Assembly: GCA_942159475.1 (NCBI GenBank)
Contig: OW804097.1
Span: 37,212,298 to 37,276,297, forward strand
DNA: 64,000 nt
Direction of reading: 5' to 3'
DNA from: Sthenelais limicola
Lineage: Eukaryota; Annelida; Polychaeta; Phyllodocida; Sigalionidae
Positions within the stretch are counted from its first letter, which is position 1; every line of letters starts with the position of its first letter. The notes below the pieces were generated by a model that had not been told where the DNA came from, did no database searches, and saw nothing but the letters and a program-made list of their open reading frames with translations. The translations under genes were made by a program, and so were the position numbers. Below, in pieces: positions 9,234 through 17,274 of the stretch.

Positions 9234-10564
9234 CAATTCAATTCAATTAAAAAATCAGCAATACAATTTATTGCTGATGGAATAATACAATACGGTTTCT
9301 CCAAATCTAGAAACTAGTTCTCCCAGAGGGTGCCGCGTTCGGATTAAATCTTATAGTTAACATGAACTGTTACAAACATGGATTCTTAAAAGTAGTTTAA
9401 GACATTTGAATGAGATGAAATGGAATGATTACATACAGATGAGACATTCGAAGAAGTGGTGGTAGCAGATGATACAACAATAGTTCATAGAGTACTGACT
9501 GTTCAAATTAGTTCAAAGTCGAGATGTAGATGCTAAGCAAGTTGTTGTTGTTAACAACATTTTGCCGACTGTCACTGTTTGGCTTGAAGATTGTCACTGA
9601 GATAACAGTATGTTCCTAAGTGAATTCAGAAGACTGGAACACTAAAACAAGTTGTCCCGATATCTGAATCCAGTCAGTGGAATACATTCAACAGGTTTCA
9701 TTAATACAATGCGCGATGTAACATGACAACATCATATATGTAAAATTAACCGACAAATAGTCTGCCGTCAATACGTACAAGACATTTTGATACGTACAAG
9801 ACAATTTGTGGAATACATCCAACAAGAGCTAGACAATGTTGTGGAATAAATCCAACAAGTATCATTAATACAATGTGTTATGATAACATGACTACGTCAC
9901 ACGTAAATTAACCAACATAATAGTCTGCCGCTAATACATGCAAGTCATTTTTAAAGGTTGAAAGACATAAGTCAGTAGACATGAGGATAAGCTATTTCAG
10001 ATATTAATAATATCCACCACTGTTGGTTGTACAAGAAGTATTTCAGATATGAGTATAACAGACATAGATATAGGCGAGTAAAACACTGTGGACGATACAT
10101 ACAAAGGCACAAAGGATAGGCATAGCAGGGAAGGCCACCACACAATTTTCAATCTTCATGAAACTAAAAAGGGGATAGGAGCTGCTCGGTATATTTTTTT
10201 AATACAAATTTGTCAGTTATTTTGTGTGCTATCAGGCTAAGCTCATTCCATCTAATTTGGGATTTATATACTATGGAATTAATTACTTTAGTTGATTTGG
10301 ATGGAAGTACTATTAAATTTTTCCTTCCGCTTGCATGACTCCTCGTTGAAAGAGGCCTCGTATCAAGGTTATCAGGGTTCTGCGCCATGTAAAAGGCCAT
10401 TTCTAAAATATGTTTATTCCTCCTGGCTTGCAAAGGCCATATATTCAGGAGTCTGTGTTCTTCATCCACATTATCAAATTTAGATTTATTAAAAATTATT
10501 CGTAGGGCCAGGTTCTGCTGAGATTGCAGCTTGTGTAAAAGTAATTTCGGGTGCCGGGTTGCCG
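9234..10564 (-). mobile_element. 5'-truncated LINE with (TTGAA)n tail and 6-bp target-site duplication
   Basis: GGTGTT stands on both sides (9228-9233 and 10565-10570) of a 1331-bp insert. On the - strand the insert begins with coding sequence for an RT C terminus and ends in an AATTGAATTGAATTG tail. This is the normal product of target-primed reverse transcription with 5' truncation. It lies inside the foldback MITE, so it is the younger of the two. Confidence 0.8.
10164..10564 (-). pseudogene. LINE RT C-terminal fragment
   Basis: Read on the - strand the frame is open from the truncation point. It shows LQSQQNLALRIIF, RRNKHILEMAFYMA, the block TRSH and a late IRWNELS, the usual end of CR1/L2-group RT proteins. 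It stops at 10164, followed by about 930 bp of 3' UTR. The EN and catalytic RT parts are missing because of 5' truncation. Not the same family as the LINE at 1-4899, judging by the divergent C terminus. Confidence 0.75.
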
Positions 10565-10651
10565 GGTGTTGGTGCGTTGTGGTTGCTAAATCTCTCTATT
10601 GCTCGCTGAATGTTACGTTCGATGAAGCAGTGTGATGTGGCAATGTCCACC

Positions 10652-10658
10652 TATAAAT
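10652..10658 (+). promoter_or_regulatory. TATA-like box in 5' LTR
   Basis: TATAAAT, 21 bases into the LTR, in the position expected for U3 or a short promoter. The same motif in the 3' LTR is at 26636-26642. Confidence 0.45.
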
Positions 10659-10779
10659 CAGTAGACCCTGGGGGTTAGGACTTCGTAGTAGTCAGTATAC
10701 GTAGGAGGCTGAGTGGTAGAAAGTCATTAATCACTTGGATCTATTGTACTATTCTTGGTATAGCTGAAGCTATAGTCAC

Positions 10780-10785
10780 AATAAA
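10780..10785 (+). promoter_or_regulatory. Polyadenylation signal in 5' LTR (used in the 3' copy)
   Basis: AATAAA followed by AGCAC. The copy in the 3' LTR at 26764-26769 would end the genomic transcript. Confidence 0.5.
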
Positions 10786-10981
10786 AGCACAGCATTTCAG
10801 CTGGTAAAGACACTTCCATTTACAACACCACTACCGACTTATGTCTTGAATTTCGAGCTGCGAGATATAGTCTACAGGCTAGACTCCTACTATATTCCTC
10901 TAAGGAATCTGGAAATATTATAGAGTTTAATCTCTTGGTCTTAGAGATAGAAGGATAATCTCTGGGACTTGGAGATTGACA

Positions 10982-11858
10982 AAATGGTGGAGAACCGATA
11001 GAAGATCCAATGGTGCCAGCTTAAAAAGACAGTATTTCTGCCTACAGAAGGAACAGCTGTCACGAAAAGACCATATGGCAGACAGAACTGGCAGGAGGCT
11101 GACTTTTTGACTATGAAGGTAGGTGCAAGATTTGTTACTAAGCAGTCACGGAGATAGGACTACTGATGTATAGACAGGTGGGAGACCATGAATAGTTATA
11201 ATGGTACATACACGATAAATACATTGTTCTTATTTAATAGAAAGGTGAGTTTTTATCTGTGATGAGACTGCAAGTAAACAGAGTCTAATTTAAGTACTAC
11301 CATGTCAAAAAGTCAAGTCGATATCAAAATATACAGATACAGGTATTAGCCACAGTAAAAGAAGAAGGCTAATGTTCTAAAAATGGTGATATCAAACAAG
11401 TTCAGAATATAACATACATGAGGAAATAATTTCTGAAGGAGCTAAGGATTGAAATATTTCAATAATGAGACAAGTTAACAGCAGGGATAGAAAAAGAACT
11501 ATCCATAAAAAGAAACAATAGTAACAAGTAACTTTACAATAGTTGGAAGTGGTTTTAAGAACAATATTATAGACCAATGATTGACTATGTTTTGTGATAA
11601 CTATGTACTTGGAAGAGAACAATTTTCAGGACCTTTTGTGTGTGTCATAAATCAGGTGTTTCATGTGTGCAGGAATGTCGAACAGACAGATCTCTGATTT
11701 GTGATTGTGTTTGTTGAGGAGGCTGCAAGGAAATTTATCACCTGGTGGCAGGAATCTGTATCCCATTATGAGACACATGGACTAGGGGCGTATCAAGAAC
11801 AATAGATACATTCCTGGTACAGGTGACACATACAGAATAGTGTTACAAGGTGACAGTA
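10982..11858 (+). promoter_or_regulatory. Untranslated leader with candidate primer-binding site and splice donors
   Basis: TGGTGGAGAACCG, four bases after the LTR, is in the place of a tRNA primer-binding site, but I cannot assign the tRNA. Donor-like sites are AAG|GTAGGT (cut after 11118), AAG|GTGAGT (after 11244, a perfect consensus match) and GAG|GTAAAA (after 11865, inside gag codon 3). No ORF fills the leader. Confidence 0.5.
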
Positions 11859-14800
11859 ATGGGAGGTAAAAAGAATAAAAATAAGGGCAAGAATAAAGTA
11901 CGAGACGGATACTTTATGGAACGAATGGTTCGTCATTTAAGAAACAAACAATACGTCTCACAAGTTGAATTGCCTGAACAAGACATTTCTTTGAGCCCTA
12001 GAGACACAACACAAACACAGCAGCTAGCGGACAACACGAACACACCAAGCAAGAAAGCTTACCCTGAGTTGGAGAAAGAAATAGAACAACACAGGCAAAA
12101 AGCAATTGGTTCAGGGTTTGGTAAACTGGACCAAGATAATATCGATAGACTGGACCAATTTATGGAATCACACCGAACCAGAATGGCTGTTAGAGCTCAG
12201 GATTTTGGTCGTGGACAATTGGAAAGTCCTGATCCGTTTGGTTTTGATGAGGGAGAACAAAAAGAACATGCAAAGGACAGTAATATTCAATGTTCTTTCG
12301 AGGTAGAATCTCCCACAAAAGACAGTAGGAGGATTGACGGCAATGTTGATAATCAGTCATCACGAAGAAGAGAATTGTTTGGTGAAAATTCGCCACGGGC
12401 AGCAGCAGGCAGACCATCACAAGGAGAGCAGCTGTTAGCAAACATGGGTGAATCAACTGAAGAAAGGGGAACGAAAGAAGTATTTCACATACAGAAGCCT
12501 GGTTCGGTTAATGCAGCTGGAACAGGGACACCTGAGAGGAACCTTACTCAAGAGCAGTTGGACCGAATGGCGGTAAAGCCTGAAACTCAGAAAGGATACA
12601 TTAGAGAAATCACAAAACGAAATCAGTTATTGAAAGATGAACAAGAAAGAAATTATCAATTGCAAGTAGAAAACGACCAGTTAGCAAGAAGATGTAATGA
12701 ATTAAATCAAATAGTGCTAGAAGAGGCTCAAAAGAGAACTGATTTAGTTCAAGTAATGGCGCGGAAACTGGATGAACAAGAAATTGATCATCAAGGTGAG
12801 ATGAAATATTACAGAGATAGAGTAAAGCAACTGGAGCTGGAAAATAGAATACTTGATATACAATCCACACAAAATCCTCTTCCAAGAATACCTACGGCGG
12901 AGCAGATGGTCCAGACATCGCCAACGCGAGATCAACAAGGACCGCAAATTGCAAAGACAGCAACACCGCCTGAAGCAACAAGAATAACACAGCCAGCAGA
13001 TCAGGAACCTCCAAGACAATCTTGGTATCCAAGTATGCTAAATCCGTTGGCAGGGTTATTTGGCTTGCAACAACAAGGGGCAGTAAATAGGATACCACAT
13101 ACTCCACAGGGATCTCCAAATAGGAGACAGGAGGACTCTCCATTAAGACCATATGGGGCTGGACAAGAGACACCATATGGAACGGCGGTAAATACACCAT
13201 ATTGTACTGCCGTGAATACAGTATATAATACAGCAGCAAATACACCTGAGCGTCCTCAGAGGCAGATGCTACTGAGACAGGAGGAGTTCGATGGAGCTTT
13301 GAGAGCGCAGGCAGGTGGGTGGAGAACAAATGAGAGAGTCCCTGGAGGAACACCGCCACCTTCTTATCATCCAGCACCAACAGCACCTAATCTGGAAGGA
13401 ATGCAAGGTGTCAACAATGGTATTTATAATCCTAATAATAATACCACAAGGAGTCCTCAGAGACCACTCAGTATGCCAGGAATAAATCCTATAACTCAGC
13501 AGGAGAGACAGGAGGAGAATAGAGAACCAGTAAATCAACAAGAAGAACAAAGTGATGAAAGGTATAGAGATCTGGAAATACCAAAAGGCACTGGGTGGCA
13601 GGAGAAAGGCAGAGCTTATTGGGAAGCAGTTAGACGTACACAGCCCTTTCCTAATACGCAAAGAGAGTATAGGGAGAATGAACGGCGGTTTACAGAATAT
13701 AGAGATCGTTCAGATACGCCAGAAAGACCTTATTCAAGGGGACGTCCGTATACTCCAGACAGCACAAGAAGGGAAAGACGCAGAAAGCGAAGTGACAAGA
13801 AATACCAGTCGGATTGGTCGACGACTGACAGTTCGTCATCAGATGATGCAAGTGGGGAGACTGAAAGTCGCATCAGAGCCATGAGTTACAGGAAGAACGG
13901 TAAACAAAATAAGACACCACATTCGTCGGTGACCAAAGCTCTGGCAATGGTACCTGAAATATTCAAGGAAGCAACAGCAGCAGTATCAGCTGAGCAATTC
14001 CTGGATGATTATGAAGAATACACTCAATCTCTGGGAGCACCAGATAGTCTGAAAGTCCAGGGTGTAAAGAGATTTGTAAAAGGAAAGGCTTTGAATTTCT
14101 TTAAGGCTTTTAGAGCAAGAAATCCAGCAGCATCATTTGATACTCTGAAACGTAAGTTTTTACAAGAATTTGGGAAACTGAGTTACACAGAAATGATGAA
14201 AGGATATGCCCAGAGAAAGCAGGGACAAGATGAGAGTGTAGAGGAGTACAATGCAGATATGCTGGTATTGTTAGCAAACTCTGGATTGGAAGAAGACCTA
14301 CAAGTGAAATTTTATGTAACCAACCTAAAATCCAGCTTATCAAAAAGGGTCATGGCAGATGATGTGACAACTTTGCGTCGTGCCATAGCTTCAGCGATCA
14401 AGCATGAAGTGAATGATGTGGCCATGGCAGAAGATAAAGTAACAGGTCTTCTTTCCAAGGCAGCGGCGGTGAAAGCCATTAGAGACATCGGATACACCTC
14501 AGATGAGCAGGAAGACAACAATGTATCTTTTAAGAAGAGGTACAATAACAACAAGGGTGGTGATAAGTATCAGCGCAGCCAGGCAGACAACAGAGATGGC
14601 AGTGCTGGAAGAGGAAGAGATAGAAACAGAGGAAATAACAACTACAGATCCTCAAATGATTCATATAACAATAGGGATAGATCTGTGGGGAATCATAAAG
14701 AATGTGGTTGTCGATGCCCTTCCAGCAATGAGAATAGGGGCAGAACACCTACAAGATCACCAGGAAGATCTAACTCTTACAATAGATCGAATTCCTACAA

Positions 14801-15110
14801 TAGGTCGAATTCATACAATCGATCAAATTCGTTCAATCGGCAGAATTCTAATAGATCAGATTCATTCAACAGGCAGAATTCTAATAGATCAGATTCATTC
14901 AACAGGCAGAATTCTAATAGATCAGATTCATTTAACAGGCAGAATTCTAGCCGAGCAGATTCAGCAAACAGGATATCAGGAAAATCAGACCGAGAATCTG
15001 ATAATGATGCTGGACAAAGATCAGATAGAAGAAAGAAGAATATAGACAGAAGGGATTTGACTCCTTTCAGAGACAATAAGAAATCAACCACCTTTAATAA
15101 TGACAGTTAA
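11859..15110 (+). CDS. gag: Gag polyprotein
   Basis: 1083 aa from ATG 11859. The frame is open a few codons further, but no earlier ATG occurs in it. In order: a basic N terminus; a long coiled coil (about residues 245-345, rich in Gln, Glu, Leu); a Pro/Gln-rich region with PPSY (500-503) and PTAP (507-510), motifs that recruit NEDD4-type ligases and ESCRT-I in retroviral Gags; a retrotransposon-gag capsid region (about 690-850, with FVKGKALNFFKAF and YAQRKQGQDESVEEY); and an Arg/Asn/Ser tail with tandem repeats (SNSYNR, then NRQNSNRSDSF). There is no CCHC zinc knuckle; only CGCRC is present, so RNA binding probably falls to the basic repeats. The protein is roughly twice the length of common gypsy Gags. 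Its 3' end overlaps pol by 11 bases. Confidence 0.9.
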   Translation: MGGKKNKNKGKNKVRDGYFMERMVRHLRNKQYVSQVELPEQDISLSPRDTTQTQQLADNTNTPSKKAYPELEKEIEQHRQKAIGSGFGKLDQDNIDRLDQFMESHRTRMAVRAQDFGRGQLESPDPFGFDEGEQKEHAKDSNIQCSFEVESPTKDSRRIDGNVDNQSSRRRELFGENSPRAAAGRPSQGEQLLANMGESTEERGTKEVFHIQKPGSVNAAGTGTPERNLTQEQLDRMAVKPETQKGYIREITKRNQLLKDEQERNYQLQVENDQLARRCNELNQIVLEEAQKRTDLVQVMARKLDEQEIDHQGEMKYYRDRVKQLELENRILDIQSTQNPLPRIPTAEQMVQTSPTRDQQGPQIAKTATPPEATRITQPADQEPPRQSWYPSMLNPLAGLFGLQQQGAVNRIPHTPQGSPNRRQEDSPLRPYGAGQETPYGTAVNTPYCTAVNTVYNTAANTPERPQRQMLLRQEEFDGALRAQAGGWRTNERVPGGTPPPSYHPAPTAPNLEGMQGVNNGIYNPNNNTTRSPQRPLSMPGINPITQQERQEENREPVNQQEEQSDERYRDLEIPKGTGWQEKGRAYWEAVRRTQPFPNTQREYRENERRFTEYRDRSDTPERPYSRGRPYTPDSTRRERRRKRSDKKYQSDWSTTDSSSSDDASGETESRIRAMSYRKNGKQNKTPHSSVTKALAMVPEIFKEATAAVSAEQFLDDYEEYTQSLGAPDSLKVQGVKRFVKGKALNFFKAFRARNPAASFDTLKRKFLQEFGKLSYTEMMKGYAQRKQGQDESVEEYNADMLVLLANSGLEEDLQVKFYVTNLKSSLSKRVMADDVTTLRRAIASAIKHEVNDVAMAEDKVTGLLSKAAAVKAIRDIGYTSDEQEDNNVSFKKRYNNNKGGDKYQRSQADNRDGSAGRGRDRNRGNNNYRSSNDSYNNRDRSVGNHKECGCRCPSSNENRGRTPTRSPGRSNSYNRSNSYNRSNSYNRSNSFNRQNSNRSDSFNRQNSNRSDSFNRQNSNRSDSFNRQNSSRADSANRISGKSDRESDNDAGQRSDRRKKNIDRRDLTPFRDNKKSTTFNNDS
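14768..14960 (+). repeat. In-frame tandem repeats in gag
   Basis: Four 18-bp units encoding SNSYNR-type hexapeptides are followed by about three and a half 33-bp units (AACAGGCAGAATTCTAATAG...) encoding an 11-residue unit. All are multiples of three and keep the frame. Confidence 0.85.
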
Positions 15111-17274
15111 ACTTATTGAAGGAGAAGTACCTGAAGTAAATCGGGTAGAGATTGGTAAAATCTCAAGACTGAAGAAAAACGGGGAGGTTATTTCTATTAA
15201 AGGTTCTGTGGACCCTGCAGAGGGCTTTTTAAGTAATGAAAGTGACTCATATGATCTTGTGACATTATTTCAGGAACATGAAAAGGGCGTTGACAGAATC
15301 AAAATGGCTGTAAACAATGGATTTGTGCGAGCATCTGTGGGTAAGTTCACTGATATTCCATTCTTGGTTGACACAGGGGCAACTTGCACATGTGTTAGTG
15401 AAGCAGTATATAAAGGATTAGTGGCAAATATGAGTAATCTCCCTACTAGAAAATATAGAAAAAAGGTCTTTCTAGCAGATAATTCTTCCCGCCAGGTTAA
15501 CTTCAAGGTACAATTGGTTCTGACTATGTATGGTAGAAAGTTTAGGCATTGGTTTGATGTATTACCAGGATTAAGTTGTCCTCTAATTATGGGGGTTGAC
15601 TTTATGAGGAAATACAAGACCCAGATAAATTTCAATTTAAATCGACACCATGCATATGTCATTAGATCAGATAGAAATTTTAGAATACCACCAAATTCTG
15701 AATTTGAATTCACAAATTCAGTAGTAGCCCCGTGGGACATTTCCGATACAGTAGGGGTTACAGAAAATGTAAAAAGAAAAACTCCTGTTCCATTTTTGGT
15801 AAAAAGGGCTCTTGTAAAACCAACCACCAAAGATAACAAGATCAGGATGTGTGTATATAATAGCAGTAAGGGTTGGCATAATGTAAAAAAGGGCTCTATA
15901 TTGGCAATATATGAAATGGCCGATGAAGAGGATTTCACTCCTTACTGTGATGAAGCGACAGGGAAGGAGACTTCATGTCGCGAGTCTGTAAATAAGTTTG
16001 ACTCTGTAAATATGATTGCAAATAATGAAGGTCCCACAGACAGTTTTTCAGAAGAACCTAGCGGTAACACTGAAGAGACTGACAGATTGGAAATAGTGAC
16101 AGGTAAGTCTACCGAGGGAGAATTCTTTGAAGTCAAGAAATACCAAATGGGGCTTAATCTTGATCCGACACAGAGGGAACAACTTCTGGAACTCTTGATG
16201 GATCAAGATGACGTGTTTGTGGGAAAAGATCAGAAGATAGGAAAGGCCAAAGGATATGAGCATAGGATAGATTTGAAGAAAGACTATGAGCCTAAGGCCA
16301 TGCATCCTTATAGGCTGAATCCAAGAATGAAGGAGGTAATGCGAAAACTCTTGAAGGAACAAGTGGATCAAGACGTCATTGAGAAGACAGATGAAATAGT
16401 GGAATTTGCTTCACCAGCATTTCTGGTACAGAAACCTAGTGATCCTGGGGCGCCTAAGGCTTATAGAATTGTCGCAGATTTTAGGGCCCTGAACGCTATG
16501 ATCAAGGACCAGGCTAGGACCTTCCCCAGTGCAGAAGAAACGATTGAGGCAGTTGGTGAGTTACAGGGAAAGTTTTTCTCTAAGGTCGATGCTCAAAGTG
16601 GGTTCCATCAAATTGCCATTAGGAAGAGAGATCGTTTGACCACAGCAATAAGTACATGTGATGGAATTTATGTGTACAAATGCATGCCGATGGGATTGAA
16701 AACATCTCCAAAAGCGTTTCATGCAGTGATTGAAAAGGTGTTGAGAGCAGTACCATCTGCACTTCCCTATGTAGATGATATTCTCATAGCTAGTAAAACA
16801 TGGAAGGAGCATTTGCAACACTTGAACCAGGTCTTTGATGCTTTCCGAAGTGTGAACATTAGATTCAAAAGAGAAAAATGTTATTTTGGATTGGACGCAG
16901 TTCCATTTTTGGGATTCAAAATTACTGCCAGGGGTTTGCAGCCGAATCAGGACAAGGTAGAAGCTATTGAAAGTTATCCAGTTCCAAAGACTGCAAAACA
17001 GGTAAGAGCTTTCAATGGTTTGGCAAATTATTATAGAGCATTTATTCCAGATTTTAGTCATATTATGACCCCATTATACAGACTGACAAAGAAAACTGTT
17101 AAGTTTGAATGGGACAAAGAATGTCAAAAGGCTTTTGACAGAATTCGAAAGACTATTTGTACAGAAGTACTTCTTCATTATCCCAATTACAGGGTGCCAT
17201 TCATCGTGGCCACGGATGCAAGTTCCACGGCTTTGGGTGCGGTGATAAGTCAAAGGATAATGAGGGTAATTTAA
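15100..17274 (+). CDS. pol: Pol, first part: protease, reverse transcriptase, start of RNase H
   Basis: 724 aa from ATG 15100, in the +1 frame relative to gag. The pol frame opens at 15061, so either a shift within 15061-15110 or re-initiation at this ATG, 8 bases before the gag stop, could start it. Aspartic protease: FLVDTGATC (Asp91) and PLIMGVDFM. RT: FASPAFLVQKP, YRIVADFRALN, KVDAQSGFHQI, MPMGLKTSP and the catalytic YVDD (557-560), then FLGFKI. RNase H begins with ATDAS (Asp706). The frame is then lost at the A-run at 17252-17254 and ends eight codons later at 17274. The protein continues in the -1 frame in the next entry. Confidence 0.93.
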   Translation: MTVKLIEGEVPEVNRVEIGKISRLKKNGEVISIKGSVDPAEGFLSNESDSYDLVTLFQEHEKGVDRIKMAVNNGFVRASVGKFTDIPFLVDTGATCTCVSEAVYKGLVANMSNLPTRKYRKKVFLADNSSRQVNFKVQLVLTMYGRKFRHWFDVLPGLSCPLIMGVDFMRKYKTQINFNLNRHHAYVIRSDRNFRIPPNSEFEFTNSVVAPWDISDTVGVTENVKRKTPVPFLVKRALVKPTTKDNKIRMCVYNSSKGWHNVKKGSILAIYEMADEEDFTPYCDEATGKETSCRESVNKFDSVNMIANNEGPTDSFSEEPSGNTEETDRLEIVTGKSTEGEFFEVKKYQMGLNLDPTQREQLLELLMDQDDVFVGKDQKIGKAKGYEHRIDLKKDYEPKAMHPYRLNPRMKEVMRKLLKEQVDQDVIEKTDEIVEFASPAFLVQKPSDPGAPKAYRIVADFRALNAMIKDQARTFPSAEETIEAVGELQGKFFSKVDAQSGFHQIAIRKRDRLTTAISTCDGIYVYKCMPMGLKTSPKAFHAVIEKVLRAVPSALPYVDDILIASKTWKEHLQHLNQVFDAFRSVNIRFKREKCYFGLDAVPFLGFKITARGLQPNQDKVEAIESYPVPKTAKQVRAFNGLANYYRAFIPDFSHIMTPLYRLTKKTVKFEWDKECQKAFDRIRKTICTEVLLHYPNYRVPFIVATDASSTALGAVISQRIMRVI

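Larger units (their letters stand above)
9048..10600. repeat. Foldback MITE split by a LINE insertion
   Basis: The left arm AATAGGGAGATTTAGCAACC...AACGCACCAACAC (from 9048) is the inverse of GGTGTTGGTGCGTTGTGGTTG...CTCTCTATT at 10565-10600. Inner arms also pair: GGGGATATCTCGAGAGG near 9123 against CCTCTTGAGATATCCCC near 9171. When the LINE at 9234-10564 is set aside the two arms form one short palindromic element. Confidence 0.75.
10631..10981 (+). repeat. 5' LTR
   Basis: Starts TGTGATGTGG and ends GGAGATTGACA, with the usual TG...CA. Matches 26615-26965 over all 351 bases except two. Confidence 0.95.

Noticed and set aside
10631..10640. LTR start TGTGATGTGG resembles the MITE-C terminus GTGATGTGTT
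   Set aside because: Similarity ends after about nine bases. The LTR has its own full-length partner and retroviral layout.
12190..14748. Several - strand ORFs of 70-165 codons opposite gag
   Set aside because: Gag is a long, motif-bearing ORF on the other strand. The antisense frames show no family motifs and are explained by its composition.
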